Source: Halictus rubicundus
Lineage: Eukaryota; Arthropoda; Insecta; Hymenoptera; Halictidae
Direction: 5' to 3'
DNA: 64,000 nucleotides
Assembly: GCF_050948215.1 (NCBI RefSeq)
Contig: NW_027488709.1
Coordinates: 62,001 to 126,000, forward strand
Below, piece after piece: positions 32,204 through 42,323 of the stretch. The position numbers and the translations under genes are program-made. Position 1 is the stretch's first letter. The number at the start of each line of letters is the position of its first letter. Under the pieces are notes generated by a model, which was given only the letters and a program-made list of their open reading frames with translations, made no database searches and had not been told where the DNA came from.

Positions 32204-32950
32204 TCACCATCGGGTCACTACTTCTTGGGCGTAGCCAGTGTGGATCAGCCACCACTCGTCCACGTTCATTTCGAAGTGCTCTTCGATGCATTCCGTGCAC
32301 TCCCATGCCTGACGGACCCTTTCTAGTTGCCGACCGCAGTCTTGGCATTTGGAGTAGGTCTGGGCCGGGTTCAGCTGACACATGATGTGCCAGCCCCGTT
32401 GCTCGTAGTACCAGTGCTCTCTTGGGGTTAGGCGGCCATAACATGTCCGGCATATCCTATTTTGGTGGTACACGTACGATGCTTCTTGCTGTGATGTACC
32501 CACGCAGTATAAATTTAGAAGATTTCGGTACGTTTCAGGGTAATGGGGTGGTATTACCCCATCTATCGGCCCATAAAATTCCTCCAATACCTCCTCTTTG
32601 GGGCGGTAGTCCATACGTCTCCTCCGTACGTCTTGGTCCGGAAAATTCCCGGCGGGCAGTCCATATTTGGAGTAGGTTTGGGCTAGATCTAGCTGACACA
32701 AGATGTGCCAGCCTCCTTCTTCACAATACCATTGTTCCCTTCTGATCAGGCGGCCATAACACGCACGACATATCCTATTTCAGTGATGTATGTAGGACGT
32801 CTCTTGTCGTGGTGCGACGACACAGTACAGATTCCGGAGGTTCTGGTATGTTTCTGGATAGTGGGTCGGTACTAACCCATCTATAGGCCCGTAGAATTCT
32901 TGTAACACCTCTTCCTCTGGGCGATAATTCGGCCTTGGTATAGGCATTGT
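32204..32950 (-). pseudogene. tandemly duplicated Cys-rich (zinc-ribbon-like) ORF of unknown function
   Basis: Not recognised. From a Met near 32946 the minus strand encodes a unit of about 106 residues twice; the DNA repeat unit is 318 bp (32351-32668, then 32669 on), so the duplication keeps frame. Each unit has a YRPxEEVLxEFYGPIDG segment, a CRxCYGRL pair and WHIxCQLxxAQTYSK. The second unit ends with extra CQDCG and CTECIEEHF pairs. One TGA or TAG interrupts the first unit before NRICRAC. It lies just downstream of the primer site, where a gag-like gene would be. Confidence 0.55.
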
Positions 32951-32991
32951 TGTCTTTCTGAATTGATCCTTTGTCCCGCTATTACCTTCAT

Positions 32992-33180
32992 CTATTTTAT
33001 ATAGTTGGTCTCTGGGATATCAGGGTTTCTGATGTCATTTATCACTGGTTTACCCATACAAGTTGATGTGCTGAGGATTGACAGCAGCTTCCCTGGACTA
33101 ATTTTCCGATATACATACTCATATATTGAAGGTTCTTTCCAAAACTTTCCAATATTTTGTTGATCAAAGGTCTTTGTCAC
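32992..33180 (-). other. 62-aa leader ORF of unknown function
   Basis: This is the first minus-strand ORF after the primer binding site (MTKTFDQQNIGKFWKEPSIY...). It has no motif and is followed directly by the zinc-ribbon-like region in another frame. It could be the eroded start of a gag-like gene. Confidence 0.3.
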
Positions 33181-33188
33181 TGCGCTTT

Positions 33189-33206
33189 ATCCCACCGCTG
33201 TCACCA
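33189..33206 (-). other. primer binding site, tRNA-Leu (AAG-like) type
   Basis: The minus strand reads TGGTGACAGCGGTGGGAT, five bases inside the LTR. From memory it complements a tRNA-Leu 3' end (ATCCCACCGCTGxCACCA) including CCA. It fixes the transcription direction as minus and 33212-34047 as a 5' LTR. Confidence 0.75.
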
Positions 33207-33211
33207 ATTTT

Positions 33212-34047
33212 TGTTATGTCCCAGTTGGAGCGGATTATAATTTTTTGGGGATAAGTCGCAGTTTTGAACCTACTTGCATTCATCGGCTACGGTTCGGAAA
33301 ATTGAGGATTGGTTAAATATGTTGTACCCGTATTTAAAAAAAAAACAACAAAATTATCGATTTATTCAGAATTAGGTGCTGAATCAGATATTCGAAGTTT
33401 GACTTTACTTTACAAGCAGGGATTTTGTATAGCGCATAAGCTAGAGGGCTTACAAGTGTTTCGCTTTATAATAATATTAATTTATCGAGTCGCTGATTTG
33501 TGGAGATCGCTCGCAAGTTTGTAGTCGCTGATTTCGGAAGGGCGCTCGCAGGTTGTAGTCGCTGGTTTTCCGCAGTGGCTCGTAGGTCGAAGTTGCTGAA
33601 CTTTCACGAGCACTTCGCGGGACTTATACGCCGAAACTCATAGATTTTAAAAGGAACTGTTAATAATTGCGCGACGCGTCTACCGTACGGATCTTTTACT
33701 AACTGACTGAACTCATTTTGAGGAGTTGATCTTCTCAATGTCTCCTGATTAGTCTGCTGTGTGTTGCCAGGGTTCTTTTACTTATGAAGTCGACGTCTTT
33801 TCTTGTAATTCGGCATAATATTCTTCTTGTTTGTTTCCAAGGTGTAAACTGATCTTCGTCTGCGTGTCTTGCAGGAAGATAAGTTGGAGTCTTTTTCCGC
33901 GCTACCTAACTGCGTAGAATTGCTAACATATATTTTAATCTTATTTTATTTCCTCTCGCCCGACATCATCGGGTTTTTCTATAATAATTAATACTAATTC
34001 TTTATCTAAGCGTTTATTCATTTACGGTCGAACCACCGGACGTGACA
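33212..34047 (-). repeat. 836-bp LTR (family V, copy B)
   Basis: It starts TGTTATGTCC and ends GGACGTGACA, and is homologous to 31261-32095 in the outer parts. The middle (33480-33620) holds a degenerate tandem repeat with the core AGTCGCTGATTT...CGCTCGCAGGTT. Because the two LTRs differ this much they were not made in one insertion; this looks like a mosaic of two related elements sharing an LTR. Confidence 0.8.
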
Positions 34048-34530
34048 ACGCATAAATGCACTGTCCTGAAGGAAGTTTGTTTTTGCTAACAATTACATGA
34101 GCTAAAACAACTCTAACAAGTCCTTTGCAGAAAAATATAAACGGCTGTTTCGGCCTAATTATAAACTGCTCCTTAGCCCCAGCAACAGTTGTCGAGATCA
34201 TCCAATATGTATCAGTCGCTCCATAACACCTAACGCTGGGGTTATTATTTGCTTCTATGTCAGGATGTATTTCATGCATACTAGCGCCGACAACATGGGT
34301 ACGCCACACATTCACTTCTGTACATTTCAATCCCCAGAGATTATCGGATCCCACTTTTTGATACTTAGTACCCCATGCATCTTGATTAGGCTTAGTCTGT
34401 GCAGGTATCCGCACCAGTTTAGCGTTGTGACGGTGATCTCGCTTCGAATGTGCTTGTGACACGCACCAATCTCTGCTTGATACGCGTAGGAAAGCTTCTT
34501 GTTAAGTAACAGAATTACGATCTCGCACAC
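34048..34530 (-). pseudogene. viral-glycoprotein-like ectodomain fragment next to LTR
   Basis: The minus-strand frame carries SVRCYGATDTYWMISTTV and GAKEQFIIRPKQPFIFF and runs straight into the LTR without a transmembrane segment. A shift between two frames occurs near 34440. Position beside an LTR whose partner region carries a glycoprotein tail suggests part of the same envelope gene. The chuvirus-like origin is a hypothesis; no motif proves it. Confidence 0.4.
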
Positions 34531-34545
34531 AATTATCTCTTTAAT

Positions 34546-35493
34546 TAAAGGGCCTAGCCGATTAAGATGTTCAAAACTGCCCTTAGAGGTTTTTCAATGA
34601 TTAATGAACCATTCGAAAGCTGACCAAGAAAAACCCCTCTGAGCAAAATTTCAACCCCTTATCTTGCCCGTGAGGGTAGTTACAGGGTAAATTAGATTTC
34701 GCGCTTTTCCGCGCATTTCCCACACTCTGATGCTTCCTAAAATTCTGAAAAAAATGTGGCATATTTTGGATCCTAAGACAGATTTTTGAGAATTTTTTCA
34801 GATTTTTTTCTTGCAAACTGTGGTCGTAAAAAATGAAAAACCTAAAAAAAAATCGGAAAAATGTACATTTCTCAAAAATATGAAAACATGCTATTTTGCT
34901 GTGTAGTGCCCTGATAAAGTACCATAACAGGCAGTGTCCTCAATTTTTTTAGATTTTTTCTTGTGGGGACTTTTTGTCCAGACAAGAAAAACCGAATTTT
35001 TTCGCCGTTTCTGCTGTTAGGAGGAAAGTTACACTTGTTGGTTTTATCGCAGGTATATATTAAGTCATTTTAAACATTATTACATTGAAACAAGTAAGTG
35101 TTTGACCTAAGAAATGTTTTAAGAGAAAAAATGGATTGTATTTTGTGCGGTATATACCAGAATGTTCGTAACGCTTACAACATCGCCGGTTGGCACAGCG
35201 GTTAGGGCGTCGGACTACGGAGCGGATTGTTAAAATCACATAAATAAACCATATAAGAAATTGAAAAAATAAAGATGACGTATGGAAAAAAAACTTTCCC
35301 ACCGACGGGATTCGAACACCAGCGTATCCGCTCCGTAGCCCGACGCCCTAACCGCTGTGCCAACCGGCGATGTTGTAAACGTTCCGAACATTCTGGTATA
35401 TATCGCACAAAATACAATCCATTTTTTCTCTTAAAACATTTCTTAGGTCAAACACTTACTTGTTTCAATGTAATAATGTTTAAAATGACTTAT
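34546..35493. mobile_element. truncated second copy of the palindromic tRNA-bearing element
   Basis: It is preceded by TTAA and starts AAGGGCCTAGCCGATTAAGATG. The left arm runs to about 35227, stopping inside its tRNA-like block, then jumps to the inner part of the right arm, which ends at 35493 without the outer 510 bp and the terminus. The unique centre is lost. A second tRNA-like block on the minus strand is intact. Confidence 0.85.
35297..35371 (-). ncRNA. tRNA-like sequence (copy in truncated palindromic element)
   Basis: This matches 25969-26042. The half copy on the plus strand (35184-35227) stops in the anticodon stem at the deletion junction, so only this one is complete. The anticodon arm is again imperfect. 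Confidence 0.55.
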
Positions 35494-36752
35494 GTTACGT
35501 ATGGAGACGTGTCTCCACGTTCATTTCGATTAGAAGTTCTAATCTCTTTTCTGAGAACGAAAAGCGTCCCAACAGGCCCCTTGTCTAATGATTGTACTCC
35601 GGCTGGACGCAGCTGGCACGAAGCATGATTCAGTAACAGCACCGTACGATTTCCCAATATGGAAATCTTCAAAACATCCCCTTCTGGAATGTTTTGTCAA
35701 GATAGTTTTTGATAGGAAACATCCTGGCTAACCCTTCGTTTTACCCCTATAAACAAAAGATCCAGCTGCAAACCTTAAACTCACTGGAAACGACAAATAC
35801 GAGTATGCGACCGTAAAATAAAGCAGATACATTCCCCTCTCATTTTTAGGGTATATAAACCCATGCATTTTCATCCTCTTCGGTTAGTCGAGAAGCGATT
35901 CAGTCGAGATTCAGACGCGGTTCAGTACTCGTGCAGTCACGTCGCGTCAAGTCTAGTGAGATCGGGTTAAAGTCCCTTTCGAATCAATTCGTAACCTTAT
36001 AGATTCCGTCAGTTCGGTATATATTCTATTTGGCATTCAACAACCGCTATCTAACCCCGCATTGCCAGTGCGTCAACACTGTGCATCATTAGGTAACAAT
36101 TTCTCTAATTGTACACTTACTACATCCACTCGCGACACAAACAATTACACTTGTAACTATTCCAAATCAGAATATATTTGTCTTGTTTGTTAAACTCGCG
36201 TAATCTACAACCTTTAATTATTGCCTGATATCCTGATCTAATAATTGAACGTTCCCACATGATACAATCTTACCGCTCGGATTGTATCAATTAAATTATA
36301 TATAAGTTACGAGGCTTACTAATCTTAGATTCAATTCAACGAAGATTTCTCCAATCTAGTGGCTCCCCGGTTTCGCATTGTGTGCGTCCACGAAAACTAT
36401 ACCATCCTAGCAGATCCCTGATTCCGTATTGGGTTCTTCCGTATCCTAGCAGCTCCCTGGTCTCGCATCGGGTGCGTCTGCGTGTTATCCACCTTCCTTT
36501 AAATCGGGTTCGCCGCGTGTCTCTCCTAGTGACTCCCCGATAACGCATTGGGTGCGTTCACGAAGTTTCATCCTCCTAGTAGCTCCCCGGTTTTGCATCG
36601 GGTGCGTCTGCGTTTGACTCCAACCTCCCAGAGGTTCCCCGATTTCGCATTGGGTGCGTCCGCGTACCTAACTAACAAATGGAAACCATATTCCTGGGGT
36701 AACAACCCCTCGCCAGCCTCTCGCGTTGCTCGCAGCCCTGGCTCGCAACATA
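35494..36752 (+). repeat. 1.26-kb LTR-like repeat (family W), possible solo LTR
   Basis: It begins TGTTACG and ends CGCAACA, near-inverse ends as in an LTR. A plus-strand TATA box (GGGTATATAAACCC, about 35849) precedes a CTTCGGTTAGTCGAG start-site region. Bases from about 35757 to 36752 repeat at 62733-63776. Both copies carry the last 21 codons of the LINE ORF1 (through TGCGACCGTAAAATAA). No target duplication is visible: the left neighbour is a truncated palindromic element and the right one a truncated MITE, so the ends may be recombination joints. Confidence 0.6.
36345..36670 (+). repeat. degenerate minisatellite in family W repeat
   Basis: About six imperfect units contain CCTAG-x-GCTCCCCGGTTTCGCAT then TGGGTGCGTCTGCG, spaced roughly 50-65 bp. 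The copy at 63335-63690 has an additional unit (GGCTTCCCGATCTCGCATTGG). Confidence 0.8.
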
Positions 36753-36756
36753 TCCG

Positions 36757-37170
36757 ACGAAAAAAGATAATTCTTTTTATTCGAAGCGGATTTATTCGAA
36801 CTTCGAATAATTTTTTCATCTTTTATCTGTATCTTTTATTCGAAGGCTTCGAATAAAGCTTCGAATAACTTTTGCCGAGCGCCGAGCTTCAAAGACCCAG
36901 CGACGACAGACGACATACAATGTAAGCGAATGGAGAATCGCGCACGTATGAAAGTTTAAACTTTTAGATTTTTCAATATATCCTCATGAAATTGTGACGA
37001 GCGAATGGAGGGGATTTTCCTGATGAAAATGAGGTCAAATTCGAGTGTAATCGAACAAGTTTCACTGATACGTAATGTTACGATAAAAATTACAATTTCA
37101 TTAAAGATAGTCCAAATGATGTCGTCTTTGGACTCGTTTTGATCGGGATCAAACAAACCATTCAAACCAT
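36757..37170. mobile_element. partial copy of the palindromic hAT-type MITE
   Basis: It is homologous to about 13800-14200, with the same ATTCGAA-rich section, GCCGAGCGCCGAGC block and GAATGGAGGGGATTTTCCTG segment. Both ends are missing; the left edge abuts the family W repeat. Confidence 0.85.
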
Positions 37171-37329
37171 TCATTCATTCAAACCTGTTATATCATGTTC
37201 TATAGTGAGTTCTTAGAATAATTAGTTGCACTTTGAATTTCAGAATTTTGTATTCAAAACGTTACCCTCGATTCCACAATTATCTGAAATGAATAATATT
37301 TTGGATTTTTAAGGTTTGAAGTGTTTTGT

Positions 37330-37526
37330 TACTGTATAGGAAAAAAGTTTTTCAAAATCTTGAACCGAAAATTGATTTTTGGCCAGTAAAATCGCGTTCT
37401 CAGACCACTGTGCGCCGCTTTTGCGGCCGCCTCCGCCGCTTTCGCTTTAACCAAAGCCTCCTTGGTTTCAACAACGGCCTTGGACGACGCCGCCGTCGCC
37501 GTCGCTGCCACCTCCGATTGGTTCAT
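37330..37526 (-). CDS. hypothetical small alanine-rich protein, exon 2
   Basis: Not recognised. A Met at 37526 opens a 65-codon frame (MNQSEVAATATAASSKAVVE...) whose first 45 residues are Ala/Lys/Glu-rich and helix-forming; the rest is AT-rich and less coding-like. It is preceded by a strong acceptor TTGTTTTTTCACAG (ending 37538) and, 80 bp further upstream, a donor AAC|GTAAGT (exon end 37618). An 80-nt intron is normal for insects. The upstream exon has a TATA promoter. This could be a small host gene, a gene fragment or a decayed promoter-trap copy. Confidence 0.4.
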
Positions 37527-37617
37527 TTTTTTTAAATCTGTGAAAAAACAATACATGGTTATTAGTGAACAAAATAATTTTGCCTAATGTGATATTCTTG
37601 TAATGCATTATACTTAC

Positions 37618-37710
37618 GTTCGCTGAGTGTTCCTCGAGGACTGTCGAGCAGCGTTGTAGGAGTCGTACTGTGGAAATCGTACCCGAATGCCGACGCTTTT
37701 ATAGCAAAAT
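37618..37710 (-). promoter_or_regulatory. TATA promoter and non-coding first exon
   Basis: Reading minus: TATAAAAG at 37703-37696, an initiator-like CCACAGT about 30 bp downstream (near 37670), then about 50 bp of 5' UTR ending in AAC|GTAAGT at 37618. A TTCATGAA (TTCnnGAA) motif at about 37735 could be a heat-shock-element half. The spacing is textbook, which supports a real transcription unit. Confidence 0.5.
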
Positions 37711-37759
37711 GCAAAGGTAGGGGCGGGGAGGGTTCATGAACGGGCACGGGCAGGTATTG

Positions 37760-39300
37760 CTGGTGACCTGGTGGTGTAGAGTGTTGGACAAAATGATGGG
37801 ACGTTTCATATATTTGTTCATTTCATGTAACATAATAGAATGTTGTGTATAGGAACTCTTACACGTCGGAACGATCTTGCACGCTCCGTGGTTTCGCTTC
37901 GTAGTGGAAGAAAGAACGCTCTTGAAATTGCGTGGTGTTTATTAACTGATTTATCGCTGCGATGAAGTTATACAGAGATTTACAGAATGCTAATTCGCAA
38001 TACGACAGTCTAGAAGGTTCTGGAGTAACTAACTTCGGCACGGCCCTCCCCACACCGTGACCAGGTTTTCGTTCAACTGTTTATGACGTAACGTCGATGA
38101 CGCCCGGGTGTCGCGTTCCCATTTCCATTGAGCCTGTGCACAGGACTTCTGTTTCCCCGTAATCGGCCATGATTTGTCGTGGGAGAGTCCCGCGAAGCGA
38201 GGCGCCCTTCTCAGGTCGCCCGGAATCTGGTTGGTTCGTCGTGCACGTCCCTGAAAACTCGGCTGTGCTCGGCGCGCGAAATGTATTAGCTCCTCGGGGA
38301 GCGCTTCCTAACCTCACGAGCAGTCGTTTAACGCGAAATTCGGCGGTCCGGTCCCTGCGCTATCTCGTAACGGGCAGGATCAAAATTTGCAACGTCACAA
38401 TATATATATATTATTGAAACAATATTCCATGTGCCCGTTGCTTTCACCCTTCCGAGTAGCGCCTGGGCACGCGAGAGGATTCGAGCAACGAACAAGGAAT
38501 CTTAATATCCTGAAAATCCTAACTAAAAGAATTTGTTAGATTGTGTACGAGCTGATTTTCATGCATTTTTTGCAAAAAGACTCTACTTGAAATTGAAAGT
38601 ATAATCTCAATGTATGAATTAAATATTTAATTATTGAAAAACTAACTGAGACATTTAAATTTATTTGATTTAAGGAAACTTTAAGGAAATATTAAAAAAC
38701 CCTCGGATGATCCTTTCGACAAAGCAAAGTTTCGAAAAAATGGAAACAGTACTCTACTAAGTGTAAAGTACTCGTGAAAATAATACGGTTTAAATTTATG
38801 TGCGTATTTGCTTTGTCTCGAGGATATATCCGTCGCGAATCGTCTTTTTGTACGTAAGATGTACTGCTTCCGAGCAATTCAAACTAATATTAAAATACGT
38901 TCTTAAAAATAAATAATTATCTTGATGATAAAAATCGAAAATTGGTGATTACATTATTGAAATTATTTAATTTATAAAAAAAAAAACAAAAAAACAACGC
39001 GACGTACAAAAAGACCCTACCTAGCTAGGAAACAAATTACTACCCGCGGAAACGCCTGGCGTTTCCTCGGTCGCTGTACTCGTCAAAATCATCTATTACT
39101 AATCAAATATTACAATAAAAAAGACATTTGTTTGTGCACTCACTACTTGTTGGAGGTATGAGAAAGCTGCGTTAGAGTTCTGGAATCAAAAAAAGATACA
39201 AAAAGATATTAAAAAAGTGATTCGTAAAATTCCATCGGGGTATAATAAGGGTTTATTTAAATGATTTCTGGATTATAATTGAAAAGATGTCCTTTGTTAC
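37760..39300. other. no gene recognised
   Basis: Short ORFs only. Bases 37860-38420 are GC-richer and LTR-like in feel, with AATTGCGTGGTGTTTATTAACTG and a TATATATATAT run, but no paired repeat is present in the window. Bases 38500-39300 are AT-rich with an A-rich tract at 38976-38995. Confidence 0.4.
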
Positions 39301-40660
39301 TTACATTCTTACCCCCTTGAAGTAAGCACTACACGTTGGCTCTGAATCTGAGCTATCGATGCGTAGTATTACGTTAGTTTTACTACTCTTGTTTCCAATG
39401 ATTCCAAGTGTTTCCAAATGTTTCCAATCCCATAGAATCCACCCCGGATTCAAACGCGCTACAACACCATCCACCTGCCTTTCTGAAGTTACGAATGATC
39501 TATCGGTCAATTTCGTATGACCGGTTTCCATCTGGTGCGATGGCGATGAATCGGGCTGAACGTAGTCCTGGATCATCGCGATATCGCGTGCAGGAGAAAT
39601 CTCCACTACAAACAAAATTAGCATTGATGGTGGTCATCCAACCATCAAGAGGCGTGTGCTCCACACTCAATGCGCATGGTCCAGGAGCGACTCTTGATCG
39701 CTTCCTCTTTATTCCATGGTTCTGCATTATCTGTACGGCGGCATTAACATTCGCCAAGTCTTCAGTGCTCTCAGTAGGTTGTGTCACCTCCAGTTAGCCA
39801 ACAAGGCCTGGTACAACCTTCTTTTTCGTCGTGTCCGACGTCATCTTATATTTTTCTTCCATGTTACTCATAACATGGCTAACTCGGGTCATCCATTCCC
39901 GGGAGAATTGGATGCGTCCCTCCAAAGTGTCGGCGGTTGCGGGCGGAAAATATACCCCGTAAGAAGAATATATACCGTAAGAACATTCCTTCCTTCCGGA
40001 CTAAGATCTTCAATTGGTCCGTATCCTAGGAAGTTTGATGTTGGAACCATTTCCAAGCCCATCAGGTCTTCGGGCAATGGACGCCAGTTCCTATTCCTAT
40101 CAAGAATGGCTTCCACTCTTCTTCGCGTAACCATCGGGGCGACATAGCACTCATATGCATTATGGTTTTGTGCAGTCACTGGTACAAACGCGCCAGCATG
40201 GTTCCCCCTCCGCGGAATAGCAACGTCCGGAATGTTAACTCGGACGTGGTCACCAGCAATCGTGGTGACATGTGATATAAGGGAGAAGTATTCTCCAATC
40301 TGACTAGGTACCATGTAGTCAAGATATCGGTTTTCGTGTTCAAGATATTCGTTTTGGGAGACGTCAATAATAGTTGCATTAAGCAACGTGTTGCAATAAT
40401 GCAAGAATGCACAAAACGGCATCTTGTGTGACAACCGTTCGTCAACGGTGAGTAAGTCTCGAAATGTCCGCTCAACAAGGAGCGGAAATGTCGAATAGTC
40501 AAGATTGTGACCCTACTGCTGGGCGATGGGCGTCAGTGGCACCATTGACCCCACGGAGTACAAGTCCTCGACTACTTCAGGCGTTTGTTTCTGTGCCCGG
40601 AACATCTTCAAGTCCACCACGGTGTCACGAGACAATTGTCGTAATCCGGGAAACGACAAT
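39301..40660 (-). pseudogene. decayed viral-like coding region (coat-protein-like, unproven)
   Basis: Coding-like text runs on the minus strand over about 1.36 kb in three frames. The longest open part is 39889-40516 (about 209 codons), with PVTAQNHNAYECYVAPMVTR and SNFLGYGPIEDLSPEG segments. An upstream part in the same frame is separated by one TAG near 40517. Downstream parts lie at about 39500-39890 and 39301-39624 after frameshifts and a stop. It lacks retroelement motifs, so an endogenised RNA-virus gene is likely. A toti-like coat protein is my best guess from general resemblance; it is not demonstrated. Confidence 0.45.
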
Positions 40661-40739
40661 GATTACTTCGCGATTTCGCGTATTAGTACTTCGAAATTAC
40701 GTATTCTGAACCGTAGTACGAGATACGGAGTCGGCGGGG

Positions 40740-40811
40740 TAGAATAACAGTGCGTGGCGTAAGGTATTCACAACTGGACTGGTTTATTGAACTGGCGTGG
40801 GCTTTATATAC
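40740..40811 (-). promoter_or_regulatory. LTR-like TATA box and poly(A) signal
   Basis: The minus strand has GTATATAAAGCCC (40811-40799) followed after about 10 bp by TTCAATAAACCAG. A TATA box so close to AATAAA is typical of an LTR U3-R junction. It lies directly upstream of the viral-like pseudogene, in the same direction. No partner LTR is in the window. Confidence 0.45.
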
Positions 40812-40829
40812 AGTTTTGGGGGTCCGAAA

Positions 40830-41996
40830 GGACACGTTATCTTCGATGATGAGTCTTGAAATCCAAAGGGCATCTTAGTAATTGTTGTATGCATTAGGAG
40901 GAGATGACGGTGAGCCAAGGAGCAGTTTACTCTATGCGTCGGATAGGTGATAAGATTGGCTTCACAACGGACTCGGCATCTCTAGAAGAGGGTTGTTTAT
41001 TTGCTGGTGTTCTATCTCCCTCCTTCCAACGGTCGGAACGAGATTTGTTATGTTGCTGGCGGCTAGGAGTTACTCTTTTGCCTGCACCGACCGCAGCCTC
41101 ATAACGATCTCTTACATCGACCTCATCTGCCCAGCTAAAACCGGCAGATTAATTTTTGCGATCATTAAAGTCTCGGATACGCGCATAATCTACCATCCAC
41201 CTGCCTGGGGTTCGGACACGGAAATAGCGGGGACAGCCCTCACGGCAGGGCAGGTCGCGCAGGTTGAAAGAATCGCAATACGAAATGGGCTCTAAAAGAT
41301 TTATTCCCTGTCAGATGTTACAAGGTACGCGGCCACGTGGCCGCACCCGCGCTCTTTGTACAAGATTGGCGAATCGATGGAGGGATCGCAGCGCGTGGGA
41401 GTCGTTCGATAAAATCTCCCACTCGCGTGCGGTAGATTGGCACGGATTAATGTTCTCGCCGAGACGAGAACTTCGCGGCGCGCGGATGGTCGGCGCAATT
41501 ACAATGCGACTGTCGTGGTGTGGTTTCGGTTCCAACGGACGGCGAAATGCTCGGCGGAAGGTACGTGTTAAGATTTTCAAAGTGCCCGCACGTAAGACAC
41601 CTGAACCGCGTGCGGTATTTTTTTGTTTTGTAACGCGTTGACCGCTGCCGCCTGATCGCCGAGCTCTCTCTGCTCTCGACCGCCGAACCATGAGCACGTG
41701 CGCGACCGGCAGTCTATTCACGTACAATTTACGTACAATTACATATTTCATTACTTGCATATCTGCACGTCCTGTCATAATCATGTATTTCTAACCTTTT
41801 CGTTTCATCGTGCAACACTGACATTTGAAATTTCAAGATGGCGACGTGTAAAACAGTCACAGAGATTGTGTATAATTCATTTTATTAATTTTAAAAGTGC
41901 TAATGCATTTATATGTTTGCAAATTATTTGTTATTTTAGTAATACTATCTATCCGGATATAAATTTTTCTCATGCAAGTCAAAATACTAGTGCCAG
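40830..41996. other. no gene recognised
   Basis: GC-richer sequence with overlapping ORFs on both strands (41264-41784) that lack motifs. It includes a perfect 16-bp palindrome GCGGCCACGTGGCCGC at 41329-41344. The last 300 bp are AT-rich. Confidence 0.4.
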
Positions 41997-42323
41997 TGTC
42001 ACGTAATAATCAAGAAGAAAATATAAAAAAAACTTTATTGCTCAACCGGAGTTGAGTACCACTGAGTTAGTTACAAAGATTATTACAATGATTGAAATAC
42101 ACGGAGAACGTACGTAGGCGATGCTAAAACAAAACTGAACGCTCGTGCCCTGGGGCGGCGGCCTCTTATACCGTCGGAGACAACTGACCGCTGAGGATAT
42201 TTGATCCCTTCTTATCAACAGGACTTCTCCGAAGGTGGTGCCGTGTGCAACGAAGGTGTTGCCGTGTGCAACGAAGGTGTTGCCGTGTGCAACGGGCCAT
42301 AATCAGGTGTGGTCTCTGTGACA
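41997..42323 (-). repeat. 3' LTR of element 4
   Basis: 327 bp, TGTCACGTAATAATC...GGTCTCTGTGACA on the plus strand. It carries three tandem units of about 21 bp (GAAGGTGTTGCCGTGTGCAAC) at 42233-42295. The env stop codon (42303) lies inside it. Confidence 0.95.

Noticed and set aside
34022..34462. A 146-aa gene at the LTR B edge
   Set aside because: No ATG start (the first codon is GTG), the C-terminus is LTR sequence and the upstream frame is shifted; treated as a glycoprotein fragment.
35494..36752. Firm call of a solo LTR
   Set aside because: LTR-like ends and TATA box are present, but there is no target duplication, and half the sequence is shared with a LINE locus; kept as LTR-like repeat.
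41264..41784. ORFs of 125 and 157 aa on opposite strands
   Set aside because: They mutually overlap and show no motif or codon signal; composition explains them.
42233..42295. CRISPR-like direct repeats
   Set aside because: Three adjacent 21-bp units without spacers inside a retrotransposon LTR; a minisatellite in a eukaryotic genome.
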